A stretch of DNA of 64,000 nucleotides from Aspidapion aeneum. Lineage: Eukaryota; Arthropoda; Insecta; Coleoptera; Brentidae. The DNA is taken from assembly GCA_963576565.1 (NCBI GenBank), contig OY755047.1:2232001-2296000 (forward strand). Direction: 5' to 3'. The notes beneath the pieces were generated by a model that worked only from the letters and a program-made list of their open reading frames with translations, was not told the origin of the DNA and made no database searches. This document shows, one piece after another, positions 23,038-35,121 of this stretch (positions within the stretch are counted from its first letter, which is position 1; every line of letters starts with the position of its first letter). The position numbers were made by a program, and so were the translations under genes.

Positions 23038-23622
23038 TAAATGATATTTTTGCTATTTATAAGTTTTTAAATATTTTTTTTTACATCAAGACGCATTGTT
23101 AACATGCAAAACTAGGTTAAGAACAAGTAAAATTTATGACACATTAGTAACTTGTTTTTAGGTACGATTTTCAGGATTCCATTTTTCGACTAATTTGTTA
23201 ACTTAACAAATTCACTGTAGCTATAAAACTATATGTGTCACACTGATATTTTTAATTTAAGTTAGCCTAAGTTTTAGTAACGACATTTGATCAGTCTCGC
23301 CCTTTATGTTTCTATATGCAAAATATAAAAAACAGCCCTTGTAGCGATTTTTATTTTTGGTAAATAATGTAGGCGCTTTGTGTCATTTTCACCCTCAATA
23401 TTTGCTTAAGAGCTAAAGCAGAGATAGAGGCACTTGATAGAGCGGTGTATCCAGAACGGGCGCACGCCATACCTCTAAAAATGTTTTATGTTTTGATCGC
23501 GATAAAATCTAGAGTAAACATACTTTGAACATTGGAAAATAGGCATACATTTTTCAGGATTTGTCTACTTAAGATTTTTAACAGTTTTTCCCCTCCTATG
23601 AGCTTTGTTTTGTTATTATTTC
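23038..23622. other. Spacer
   Basis: The first 140 bp are homologous to 50710-50815 (flank of the Tigger target). Nothing coding. Confidence 0.4.
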
Positions 23623-24650
23623 ACCGGCAGTAATCACATATTTATAATGTACATAAATGTTGGAGTGAGGGATGGAGAAAAAATAGTCCAAACCTAAAAA
23701 ATGTAAAATATTTCCTTAATTTTAAAGTAGATACAAATCTTATTATTATTATGTCGGTTTAAAACGTTTTTTTACATTGTTCGACGCCTATTCTCCACCT
23801 CCTTCGATCGTCACAATCATCTTTTATCACATTTTATAACTCATTGATCTTTGGATTGACTGTTGCCATTCTAGTTTAGGACGCCCTCTTTTTCTGCGCC
23901 CTATTTGTTGCCATTCTAGGACCTGCTTTGGTAATCTTTCGTCGTTCATCCGTTGTACATGGCCGTACCATATCAGTGATCTCATTTCTTATGTGATCAG
24001 TTCTAGATATTCTCATTGATCTTCTTATTGCATCCATTTCGACACTTTCCATTTTTGATTTGTATTTTTCTGTTACGCGAAAAATCTCTATTTCATACAA
24101 CAGCGTGCTTTTCACCATTGTTTCATATATGTTAAATTTTGCATTCTTTTTATCTCTCTACTCCATAAAATACTGTTAAGACATCCAATAGCCTTTTTTC
24201 CTTTTACTATTCTTTTTCCAGTTCTTTACAGTCGGTTCCTGCCTTATCAAATGTGACACCCAAGTATACATACTCATTGCAGGGAGATATTACTTGCCCA
24301 TTGTCTAGTTCTAACTCACTGGATTCGTTTCCAATATATAAGTACTGTGTCTTGTCCACGTTCACTGTTAATCCCCACTTTTGGTATTCTTCCATTAACT
24401 TTCTCATTGTATAGTTCATGTCTTCTTTATCATTAGCTACAATTACTTGGTCGTCAGCAAACTGTAGTGTGTATATAGTAAATCGGTCGTTAAGTTGTAT
24501 TCCCATGCCGTGCACTTTACGTTTCCAGTTTTTTAGAGCTACTGCGATATATATTTTACCGGAAGGAATCACATATTTATATAATGTACAAAATGTTCAA
24601 ACCTACAAAATTAAAAAATATTTTCTTAATTTTAAAGTAGATACATATCT
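23623..24650 (-). mobile_element. LINE-A copy 4 between about 100-bp direct repeats
   Basis: LINE-A occupies 23741-24557 on the minus strand. It starts in the IYIAV segment before the active site, keeps FADDQVIVANDKEDM and VNVDKTQYLYIGNESS, and ends in RRKRGRPKLE and an ATA-rich tail. Frameshifts break it at least twice. Exactly flanking it are direct repeats 23623-23740 (118 bp) and 24558-24650 (93 bp; one gap of about 25 bp), beginning ACCGG and ending TTTTAAAGTAGATAC. They look like a very long target-site duplication. Confidence 0.85.
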
Positions 24651-24924
24651 CCGTAACTAATTTAAAAAGGGACTGTCGTTATTTAAAATACTATGCAAAA
24701 AGATGGGTAGATATCTCTGAAACCATTTAAAATAATTGCAGGGAGTATGCATATTCATAAAAATAAATATTCAAAATATTTCGTGTAACTATACCACCCC
24801 TTCAGTAAAAGACAATGACTCTGTGGCAATGGAAAAATGGCTTACGATATTGCTAGGTATAAAGAATAGAAGGAAAAATTATTAAGAATTGAAGAAAGTT
24901 TTGGAAAACAGACATACATTTTAA

Positions 24925-25560
24925 CAGACACCTCTTCTTATGCGGATTGGCTTAGTTCCTTCGTGGATTTTGATTGATATTGTTGCTTCGCTATATATAT
25001 TGGCTATTAAGTCTGTATATCTGTGATCTATTCGGCTATTAATTAAAGATACTTTTACTGCCCAGTGCTCAATGTTATCGAAAGCTTTTTCAAAGTCTAC
25101 AAACGCAATACCTATATAGTGTTATATTCGTTGACTCATTCTATTATGATTTTCATGGTTAATAAGTGGTCAACTGTACTGAAACCTTTTCTAAAGCCTG
25201 CTTGTTCCTTTGATTGATATCCGTCAAATTTTGTTGTTAGTTTATGTTTATATTTTTATATTTTCGTGAACAGCTTATAAATTACATTGAGGAGTGTTTG
25301 TTATAGGTCGATAGTTTTCTAGGTCTGCTCTATCGCCTTTCTTGTTTAGAATAATGGTTATGGATTCTTTCCAGTTGTTTGGGATTATTTTTTCTTTTAG
25401 AATTTTATTCAGGAAAATATGGAGAGTATTAACTACAGCTTTACCACGGTACTTGAGCATTTCTGCCGTTACTCCGTCTTTCCCAGGTGATTTGTTATTT
25501 TTCATTTTCTTTAATGCTCTCTCTATTTCCGCTTTGCTTATTTCATCTCTTTTATCATTT
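24925..25560 (-). pseudogene. LINE-B copy 1, RTE-like reverse transcriptase
   Basis: Minus strand. It reads KNNKSPGKDGVTAEMLKY, then IPNNWKESITIILNKKGD, then the NYRPI box, then after frameshifts YKLFTKI, KEQAGFRKGFSTVDHL and motif A FVDFEKAFDNIE with its catalytic Asp. It ends at IRIRRGV, just before the active-site YADD part. This is the fingers/palm half of a reverse transcriptase of the RTE type, distinct from LINE-A. Several stops make it inactive. It is the most 5' LINE-B fragment in the window. Confidence 0.85.
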
Positions 25561-26904
25561 TTCTTATAGTTTGTTTACTATCACTGTTTAAATAAATTTG
25601 TTTTACTGCTAGACTTATTTTTGAATTTCTAATGTTGAATAGTTGCCAGGGATACAGGAGGCCTTTATTTTTTTTACTCAATATTATCAAGGTAAATATT
25701 TTGAGCAATAAAATATACAGTGAAATTTGTGTAAATGTTGCACATAGCTTGTATGCATAGTTAAATTATAATCTTTAAATATGCATGGCTTTTGGAGGTC
25801 CACAGGGATGAATTTTGACACATTTTGTGCTAGATTTTAACATTTATATTTGCAGTAAAATGGTCTAGATATCAAATTTCATGTGTTATTATATGTGAAT
25901 ATAATTTTGCACTGCACTAACCCCTTTACTCTTATCTTGTTTACTGGTTTAAATATTTTATTTCGGTGTGTTTTGTTCGGACATTTTGCGGGAATAATAA
26001 GCAAAAAAACTGTGAAATACTTGATACAAATTTAATGCCGTCAAATTAACAAAAAACCTTAATCAAACTGCTTTTTTGTTTAAAATCTAGTCCTAAGTTC
26101 CTACAGGTGCAAGTAATGGAATGCGGTGCACGCTTGCTCCCTGGCTGACCAATCAGAAAAACGCGACGCGCGCAACATTCTCTCAGCATATAAAAGACGT
26201 CGCAACTCAGACTCACCTTGCAGTGTGCCAAGGTACACTGCCATGAGTTGTTAGGAGTAGGGTTTTTATTTATTTTTTAGTATAGTGACTATCCAAGTTC
26301 TTATATTTTGTTTTTAACAATAGTGTTTATTTTAAAACCATTTTACTCATATTATATAGTCTAATACATTTTTCTTTTACGTGGAAAACTTTAAAAAGAT
26401 TCTGGCCTGTAAAGAGAACGTAGTAGGCCTGCAAAAATAAAAGCTTTAGCTTTGTATAAGGCCATTTAAGCCTTTCCCTAATTTTTGAGATAAGGACTTC
26501 TAATACTTTTTGCATATATTTGCAATCATTATACGGCTAATATTTTGCCACCAAAATGTATAAAATTGCCGCCAAAAAGATAAAATTGTTTTAAAAGAGG
26601 GATATACAAAATTAAAATTTCATATTTAGGACTATCTTTATTTTTTTTCGAGTTTTCGGAAGCATACAGTGATATCTAACCCAGCTACCCGCGCTTGTAG
26701 CTGGATTTCTCAGGAGAGCTATTAGATATCACATAGCTACACGCTTTCACGCCACTTTTCCGGTACTTTGGCTGCCTCATAAAGTTTTTGGGCTGATATG
26801 AAAATTTTACTTTTTAATGCTTTTTTAACGAGAATTTAAGGCAAAGTTTTTTTTTTGATGCGGAAGTTTGGAATTTAATTTCGCGCCTATAAGGATCGTT
26901 TTGA
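25561..26904. other. AT-rich stretch with a promoter-like block
   Basis: No protein gene recognised. A promoter-like cluster lies at 26149-26225. The rest is featureless AT-rich sequence, with an inverted repeat near 26670-26740 (GATATCTAACCCAGCTACCC / AGCTATTAGATATCACA). Confidence 0.4.
26149..26225 (+). promoter_or_regulatory. CCAAT/TATA core promoter-like block
   Basis: CCAAT at 26149-26153, a perfect TATAAAAG at 26189-26196, and an initiator-like TTGCAGTG about 30 bp downstream (26218-26225). Local GC and CpG are raised (GCGACGCGCGC). The spacing fits an RNA polymerase II promoter on the plus strand. No ORF of size follows before the LINE at 26905, so the transcript could be non-coding, a lost LTR, or a gene whose exons I cannot see. 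Confidence 0.4.
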
Positions 26905-27720
26905 CTCTTTGATACAACTTAACGACCGATTTACCATATACACACTACAGTATGCTGACGACCAAGTAATTTTAGCTAATGATAAAGAAGACATGGACTA
27001 TATGATGAGAAATTTAGCTAAAGAATACCAAAAGTGGGGATTAACAGTAAACGTGGACAAGACACAGTACTTATGTATTGGAAACGAATCAAGTGAGTTA
27101 GAACTATACAATGGACAAACAATATCTTCATGCAATGAGTATGTAGACTTGGGTGTCACATTCGATAAGACAGGAACAGACTGTAAAGAACTGGAAAAAA
27201 GAATAGTAAAAGCAAAAAAGGTTATTGGTTGTTAACAGTATTTTATGGAGCAGAGATAAAAAATATTGTAAAATTTAACATATATGAAACAATGGTGAAA
27301 AGCACGCTGTTGTATGGAGTAGAGACTTGTCGCGTAACAGAAAAATACAAAGCCAAAATGGAAAGTGTCGAAATGGATGCAATAAGAAGATCAATGAGAA
27401 TATCTAGAACAGATCATATAAGAAATGAGATCATAAAAGAAAGAATGGGAATCGAGGAAAGCATAACGGATGACATCACTAAAAGACAACTGATATGGTA
27501 CGACCATATACAACGGATGAACGACGAAAGATTACCAAAGGAGGTTCTAGAATGGCAACCAATAGGGCGCAGAAAAAGAGGGCGTCCTAAACTGGAATGG
27601 CAACAGTCAATCCAAAGATCAATGAGTCAAAACCTGACGGAAGATGATTGACAGGATCGAAGGAGGTGGAGAATAGGCGTCGGACAACGTAGAAAAACGT
27701 TCTAAACCGACATAGTAGCA
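26905..27720 (+). pseudogene. LINE-A copy 5, the best-preserved copy
   Basis: Two long frames (26909-27235 and 27229-27651) cover QLNDRFTIYTLQYADDQVIL, where YADD is the reverse-transcriptase motif C with its two catalytic Asp. They continue through VNVDKTQYLCIGNESSELEL and TLLYGVETCRVTEKYKAKME to the tail WYDHIQRMNDERLPKEVLEW and RRKRGRPKLEWQQSIQR. A deletion at the GGTTATTGGTTG-TTAACAG junction (27235) joins the two halves in different frames. The 5' end is truncated just upstream of the active site, so the palm is incomplete. The 3' end is CCGACATAGTAGC. Confidence 0.9.
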
Positions 27721-28684
27721 ACAGTGAAAAATCTTTTTAAAAAATTGCAAATAAAATGACTGAATGATTCGAAGTTTAAAAATAATGAGTCGCAAAAGTA
27801 TTTTCGAAACCAAGAAAATTTTATTTTTCAATGCGCGTTATTAGTTGAACGTTTAAATTTTAAACTACTTTTTTTTTAATAAAATTTTTGCGAGATGCGA
27901 CTTTTTCAAAAAGCATTTTTTATAAAAACAATTTCTTTGAAAAATAATATTTTTCGAAAACAAAATATTTGCGATCGAATTTTTTCTAAACTATTTTTTT
28001 CGAAAAAGTTGCATTTCAAAAAAATAAGTCTCGATAAAATGCTTAAAAAAGTGTTTTAGAAAACTTTTTTGTTAAAAAAAAACGTTTTTCAAGAAATTAT
28101 TTTTCAAATATATGTTTTTGAAAAATGTGTTTTCAGCTACCCAAAAATAAATATCTGGGCCCTATTTCTTATATTATTCCTATTTTACTGCCTTATCTTG
28201 TCATAAGCTTAAAAGTTTATATGTTGCTTTAAAATAAAAGAATGGTCGTATAACCTACATCTAATGGAATAGGAGATAATATTCCACAAAAAGTAATAAA
28301 AACTTTGAGGCTTGATATAGCTGTAATACAGACAGCTTCACAAGCTATATAAATGTGACTCAGCAGCAATATTCGAGTCCCATAATCTAACAAGCTCATA
28401 ATAAAATTATAAAATACTCCAAGTTATGGGCACCTAAGCTCACACAATAATGTAGTTTTAGAAATCCCCCCCCCAGTGTAACACCACTGGCCGTTTTTGG
28501 CTTCTATATTAAGCATTGTTAAGAAGTTTAAAACAGAATTTTGGAAAATTTGCCTTTTGTATTGGGAACTGCACGAAATGTTGTATCAACCAAAAAAGTC
28601 TGTAAAATTTTTTCTTAATTTTGCATCCTGTCACTTGTGTCCCTTTATCAATATTAATGTTGATCTTGGATTAAAATACATAAA
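27721..28684. other. A/T homopolymer-rich spacer
   Basis: 27880-28140 is dominated by runs such as TTTTTCGAAAAA with many small self-complementary words. No gene. CCAGTG and CACTGG pair in a short hairpin around 28473-28490. Confidence 0.4.
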
Positions 28685-29878
28685 CCCAACAAACAATTAA
28701 AGTTGTAACGACGAAACCCCAACTAGAAAGAATTTCTTAAAAGTAACCGCAACGTACTCCCGCTACGTCTCAGTATACCATACAGCGACGTTATAATTCC
28801 CTAAGTGGGGAACCAATTTCTGGTTATAACTACCTGGCCAAGTGTTTAAAGTCACTTTAGTAACAACTACACTACTACGTCGTAGCCAGGTATCTACTAC
28901 GTCGTAGAGGCTGTTTTTTTTCCGTAATGGCATAAAAGTTGCGATGTAGTTGCAAATATCGTTTCTTTTTGGTAGAATTGTTACACAATATGGTGGACAC
29001 AACAGTAAACAGACTCGCTTAGTTTTTTTGTTTGGTTATGGTTATAATATGAACTATGTTATCCAAAAGTGTGAGAATTTACGAGCAGAGGATCAAAATT
29101 CGAGTGCGACGCAAAGTTTTTTGTATAACATGCATTATATATATTGCAAAAAACCGGTGCGCCCGTAAAATTGAGCCGTTTTCTGGTAGCTGATGGAATT
29201 TTTGTGTTGTGATTTTGGAGGTTATGTTTTCATAATCGACAGTTAACTCCAACAAATGGTGCTTAAGAAGAGCATTTTTGGTAAGCTTCAACTAATTTGT
29301 TTATAAAATAGTATGGCTCTTTAATATGAGCTCATAAAACGACAACAAAAATATTAAATTTTCTTTCTTACATAAAAACATGGCGTCCCAAACTATATTC
29401 CCTGATAGTCGAAAAGGTTACTTGAAAGTAGTTGCGGCTTTAAAGTTGATCCAAAAAGTTATTTTGTCTACATTGTTACATCAGATGTTACTATGATGAC
29501 ACAAACTTTTGTGGTAAAAATTAAAGTTATAATGTAGTTGTCGGATACACTTATTTGGGACTCCAATGAAGCTTAACTTTCTAGTGGTAATTAAGTAGGA
29601 TATAAAAGTCAGGGCGACTACGAAATAACGACTAAAAAGAAAGTAAAACTTTAGCAACGTCCTATTGTGGTAGAGAAGACTATCAGAATCGACTATCAAG
29701 AAACAATCCTATGAAGTAGTTTAGAGGGTCGTTTTTACGAAACATCTACTATTTCCTGATACTAAATAGTAGTTAGAACTAAAAAGTAACAAATTTTGGT
29801 TGGGATCACTACCTTTCTACTATAAGAAAGTAGCAAAGCCTTTAGAACATGTAGCCGCTACTATAAATGTTAGTTGGG
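28685..29878 (+). mobile_element. CCCAAC-family element, complete
   Basis: Ends CCCAACAAACAATTA and TAAATGTTAGTTGGG, flanked by AA on both sides. 1194 bp, closely matching the copies at 33916 and (reversed) 19786. The short open frames inside (for example 29079-29291 on the minus strand) recur in every copy because the DNA is conserved throughout, so they are not evidence of a gene. Confidence 0.9.
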
Positions 29879-30126
29879 AAGGAACAAAGTATATTGGATT
29901 TAATACCTATTCCCAACTAAAAGATATTGAACTTAAAGAAATTATCTATGTTGTCTGAAAATTATTGCTTTAAAATTTAAATTAGCGTTTCTTTTCAATA
30001 TCTCAAAAACCAAAGGTCTGACAGTGTTTATTAGTTATTACAAAAATAGTTGTATCTTTTAGTAATTTGCTACATAAAAAGAAATGCGTGTACAGCCATT
30101 CATAGGACCTAATTGTACATAATAAA

Positions 30127-30316
30127 CAAGCGCGTATTTGAGGGGGGGTAACAGGGTAATTACCCCCCAAGAAAAAAAAATGCCCTTTTTCGTAATAAAA
30201 TAATGGAAACCAGGAAAATTACCCCCCCCCCCCTAGAAAAAAAAAATTATATTACAAAAAAAGTTTTGTCGAGTATTACCCCCCCCCCCCTAGATTTTGA
30301 CCCAGATCCGCGCTTG
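30127..30316. mobile_element. hAT-type MITE, 190 bp
   Basis: Ends CAAGCGCGTATTTGAGGGG and CCAGATCCGCGCTTG. Perfect 8-bp duplication ATAATAAA (30119-30126, 30317-30324). The interior has C- and G-runs (up to 14 C). A different subfamily from 5793. Confidence 0.9.
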
Positions 30317-30627
30317 ATAATAAACCAAAAAATGGTTGCAGTGACCCTACTATTTCTTAAAGAACTATAATAAAGACAGCCAAAAGGACCGTAGTACTAA
30401 AACTGACGTGTGTAACGGACAAATAACGGACGTGTATTACGGAAATATAACGGTGAGCTTACCTGTTTTGTTACGGAATCGATAAGCCTCACGAAAATGT
30501 CTTGCTCCTGTCGAACTCCTGCAAACAATAAAAGTCAATGTATTAATATACTGTACAGTATAAATAGCTTTCGTTTCTCAGATATTTTACTACTCATCAC
30601 TACAGTACCTACTCTGGGCTAAAAGTA
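30317..30627. other. Spacer
   Basis: Nothing recognised between the MITE and the foldback element. Confidence 0.35.
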
Positions 30628-32116
30628 CAGGGTGTCCCAAATTGGGCACTTTTAGGGGGTTTAAGGTACTTCTAGGGGAGACAGAGAAAAACTGACCACG
30701 CATTGCGAGGCTCAAATTTCAAGAGACGACTTATAGTGAAAACCGCATTTTGAAATATTGTCTCGTCTTTGAGCTACGGGGGCATTTTAAAAAGTCTGCA
30801 TTTTGGAAGGGGGTCTATAACTTCGTTATTAGTCGAAATTTTGATTTAGAGTAAATTGCAATTTTATAGACTTTGTCACGAAGAATTCACCCGCTAAATT
30901 AAATTTTAACTGTCACATTTAGTTTTTGAGATATGACATAAAGTTGCATTTTTTTATATGGAATGGCCTATTCTTTAATTAATTTTCGAATTCGTCTTGG
31001 AATTCTTTTCAAAATGATGTATCATATCTCATAGTTTTATTGAGCGGTTTGGGAGATATTCAACTTTTTCACTTATTTCTAGTGTGCTGTGATTTCCTGC
31101 TGAGGCAGGTCAAGGCACTCCAGTATTTTTATTATTTTACACAGTCAAAAATATAGTAAGCCTGGTTTGGAAAAATTATAATTCAGCTGACGGCCCTCAA
31201 AGCCTAGTTATAAAAAGAAACAAAAATTACAGCCTCAATAAAAATTCGGTATTATTAAAAATTATCAATAATCATCGCGCCATAGAGCCATACTGAACAA
31301 GGTTCCTTTTCAACTTTAGAAATATAGCCATATATGGTTGTCTTCGTTCGGGATACATTTGAAGAGAAGTTTCCAGCGTCCTGTCGATTATCATTACTTT
31401 CCCAGTAACATTTTAACATGTCATACTTTGCATCATTTTGATACACATTTCAAAATAAAATTAAAAACGCTTTTGTGCAAAATAATTTTATATCAAAGGG
31501 TAATGTCAAATTGTTTAAACAATTGAAAACAATGACAAAATGCCAAGACGCAAGGCCAACTTGATTTGCATAGTATAAGACAATAAAACTATAGGAGCAT
31601 TGAATAGGATTTGACCGCAAGGCTTTCATGTCAATGGCGCATGACGTCATTCAATGCACACTAGACAAAAATATAAACCTTAATTATCTCCGAAACCGCT
31701 TAATCAGAGTATGACTTATGATACATCATTTTGAAAAGAATTCAATGACGAATTCGAAAATTAATTAAAATATAGGCCATTCCATAAGAAAAAATGCAAC
31801 TTTATGTCATATCTCAAAAATTAAAAGTGACAGTTAAAATTTAATTTAGCGGGTGAATTCTTCGTAATAAAGTCTATTAAATTGCAATTTACCCTAAATC
31901 AAAATTTTCACTAATAACGAAGTTATAGACCCCATTTCCAAAATGCAGACTTTCCAAAAAGCCCCCGTAGCTCAAAAACGAGACGATATTTCAAAATGCA
32001 GTTTTCACTATAAGTCTTTTCTTGAAATTTGAGCCTCGCAATGCGTGGTCACTTTTTCTCTGTCTCCCCTAGAAGTACCTTAAACCCCCTAAAAGTGCCC
32101 AATTTGGGACACCCTG
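30628..32116. mobile_element. Long-TIR (foldback) element, TA target
   Basis: 1489 bp. Arms of about 460 bp (30628-31095 and 31660-32116) are inverted copies beginning CAGGGTGTCCCAAATTGGGC, with TA on both sides (30626-27, 32117-18). A unique middle of about 560 bp has no recognisable protein. The TA target and CAGGGTGTCCC end suggest a Tc1/mariner-type non-autonomous element. Confidence 0.88.
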
Positions 32117-32489
32117 TACCTTCAAGCTCCCTTGCAGTGATGTTAACAAAAATCTTAAAAGTAAGGAACGTCTAAAAACTTTAAAATCGACAAGAAATAA
32201 ATCGAGACCCGCGCCAGCCGTACACGACAGTACTCTAAACGACCTGATTGAGTACCTGTACGCTGCAGGACCATTTGGTAGGTACCTACGACCAGAGTAC
32301 CAATCTAATTATTGGCAGCAAGACGCGAAAAAGGAAAAACTGTCGCGATTTGACATTCAATAGGCGTTTGTCGGTGGTTCTGCTGGCTTCTTAGTACGGG
32401 CGGCACTACTTTCTGGTACTACTAATAGTATAGGCCCATATGATACTGTATGTTCATTCCCTTTGCTTTTTTTAACGCCTATCTATTAA
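32117..32489. other. Spacer
   Basis: No recognised feature. Confidence 0.35.
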
Positions 32490-33030
32490 ATTTACTTTCA
32501 AAAGAAATCCTGGTAACGAAAAGGCATGTTGTATCTCTCCAACTCTTTTTAAAATATATATCGCAGTAGGGCTAAAAAACTGGAAATGTAAATTACACGG
32601 TATGGGAATACAACTCAACGGCCGATTTAATATATACACACTACAGTTTGCTGACGACCAAGTAATTGTAGCTAATAATAAAGAAGACATGGAATATATG
32701 ATGAGAAAGTTAACGGAAGAATACCAAAATTCGGGGTTAACAGTTAACATGGACAAGACACAGTACTTACGTATTGAAAAGGAATGAAGTTAGTTAGAAC
32801 TAGTCGATGAACAAACAATATCTCCATGCAATAAGTATGTATACTTGGGTGTCACATTTGATAAGACAGGAACAGACTGTGAAGAACTGGAAAAAAGAAT
32901 AGTAAAAGCAAAAAAGGTTATTGGATGTCTTAATACTATTTTATAGAGCAGAGAGATAAAAAAGAATGTAAAATTTAACATATATGAAACAATGATGAAA
33001 AGCACGCTGTTGTATGGAATAGAGACTTGT
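32490..33030 (+). pseudogene. LINE-A copy 6, both ends truncated
   Basis: Starts in the segment before the active site, keeps MGIQLNGRFNIYTLQFADD (motif C) and VNMDKTQYLRIE, then loses frame at a TGA near 32785. It continues out of frame through the LGVTFD region and stops at the GIETC segment. The C-terminal RRKRGRP tail is absent, so unlike the other copies it lacks the 3' end as well. Confidence 0.85.
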
Positions 33031-33740
33031 ACTTGGTAAATTGTCTACAATAAGCGAACAGAGCCACTAATTTATTGCTTTGAGCAATATTTTTATAAGC
33101 GTGAGTGCAATTTGGGTGGTACTAGCTACGAAGTTCTTATACTAGGGCAGGTAGCCAGCAAGCAAGCGGCTTTGCTACTGCTGGTGGTTCCCAAAAAGGC
33201 GGCGGTACCGATGTTAAAAGGTAATTGACGATTGATAACCCATTCAGCAGTACCAGCTAATTAATTAATTGCGCGCGGGTCCTACCCGAGTACCATATCA
33301 AAGTATAGACACCTACGAATCAGTAAATAATGTTTTAGTAATGAAAAACACAGACTTAATTGCCAATATATAGCGAAGCAACAACATCAATTAAAATTCA
33401 CGAAGGAACCAACCCAATCCACATAAGAAGAGGTGTCAGAAAGGGTGACACAATGTCTCCTAAAATATTTAACCAGGCCCTAGAAGATGTTTTTAAAAAC
33501 TTAGATTGGGAAGAAATAGGCATCAAAGTAAGCGGACAATACTTGAACCACCTAAGATATGCTGATTACATCGCCTTAATATCAGATAAGAAAGAAAAAC
33601 TGATAAAAATGCAGGAAGACCTAGATACAGCAGCTAAAATTATAGGCTTGAGTATGAACTACACTAAAACTACAATCATAACAAACACAGATGAAGATAT
33701 CACGATCAGACTAAGCCAAGAAAAAATAGAACAAGTTGAG

Positions 33741-33742
<2 letters not shown>

Positions 33743-33780
<38 letters not shown>
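33743..33780. repeat. (AT)19 microsatellite inside LINE-B
   Basis: 19 AT dinucleotides, replacing the short ATGTATATACCTG of the other LINE-B copies. A post-insertion expansion. Confidence 0.95.
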
Positions 33781-33782
<2 letters not shown>

Positions 33783-33915
33783 GCGACAAATTATTAAACT
33801 AGAAAAAGAAAACCAAACGGCTGAAATCAAGAGATGAATAAGATTGGCCTGAAGCTACATATTAAAAAATAAAACATATCCTTAATACCTCAAAACGAAA
33901 GTGTATAACTAATGT

Positions 33916-35121
33916 CCCAACAAACAATTAAAGTTGTAAGTTGTAACGACGAAACCCCAACTAGAAAGAATTTCTTAAAAGTAACCGCAACGTACTCCCG
34001 CTACGTCTCAGTATACCATACAGCGACGTTATAATTCCCTAAGTGGGGAACCAATTTCTGGTTATAACTACTTGGCCAAGTGTTTAAAGTCACTGTAGTA
34101 ACAACTACACTACTACGTCGTAGCCAGGTATCTACTACGTCGTAGAGGCTGTTTTTTTCCGTAATGGCATAAAAGTTGCGATGTAGTTGCAAATAATATA
34201 ATCGTTTCTTTTTGGTAGAATTGTTACACAATATGGTAGACACAACAGTAAACAGACTCGCTTAGTTTTTTTGTTTGGTTATGGTTATAATATGAACTAT
34301 GTTATCCAAAAGTGTGAGAATTTACGAGCAGAGGATCAAAATTCGAGTGCGACGCAAAGTTTTTTGTATAACATGCATTATATATATTGCAAAAAACCGG
34401 TGCGCCCGTAAAATTGAGCCGTTTTCTGGTAGCTGATGGAATTTTTGTGTTGTGATTTTGGAGGTTATGTTTTCATAATCGACAGTTAACTCCAACAAAT
34501 GGTGCTTAAGAAGAGCATTTTTGGTAAGCTTCAACTAATTTGTTTATAAAATAGTATGGCTCTTTAATATGAGCTCATAAAACGACAACAAAAATATTAA
34601 ATTTTCTTTCTTACATAAAAACATGGCGTCCCAAACTATATTCCCTGATAGTCGAAAAGGTTACTTGAAAGTAGTTGCGGCTTTAAAGTTGATCCAAAAA
34701 GTTATTTTGTCTACATTGTTACATCAGATGTTACTATGATGACACAAACTTTTGTGGTAAAAATTAAAGTTATAATGTAGTTGTCGGATACACTTGTTTG
34801 GTACTCCAATGAAGCTTAACTTTCTAGTGGTAATTAAGTAGGATATAAAAGTCAGGGCGACTACGAAATAACGACTAAAAAGAAAGTAAAACTTTAGCAA
34901 CGTCCTATTGTGGTGGAGAAGACTATCAGAATCGACTATCAAGAAACAATCCTATAAAGTAGTTTAGAGGGTCGTTTTTACGAAACATCTACTATTTCCT
35001 GATACTAAATAGTAGTTAGAACTAAAAAGTAACAAATTTTGGTTGGGATCACCACATTTCTACTATAAGAAAGTAGCAAAGCCTTTAGAACATGTAGCCG
35101 CTACTATAAATGTTAGTTGGG
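33916..35121 (+). mobile_element. CCCAAC-family element, complete, with known empty site
   Basis: 1206 bp, ends CCCAACAAACAATTA and TAAATGTTAGTTGGG. It interrupts LINE-B. The uninterrupted LINE-B at 45718 reads CCAATGTATCCTTCC, while here CTAATGT precedes and GTATCCTTCC follows the element, so GT was duplicated: a 2-bp target duplication. The other two full copies show AT and AA at the same place. The interior carries the repeated CTACTACGTCGTAG word and subterminal hairpins, with no transposase. Confidence 0.92.

Noticed and set aside
27880..28140. Dense TTTTTCGAAAAA words as a regulatory array.
   Set aside because: Low-complexity A/T runs with TTCGAA pairs arise readily; no fixed spacing is visible.
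18043..34942. 70-72-codon open frames seen four times (for example 18043-18255, 20373-20585, 29079-29291, 34322-34534).
   Set aside because: They occur because four copies of the CCCAAC element are nearly identical along their whole length. No start context, domain or codon bias supports translation.
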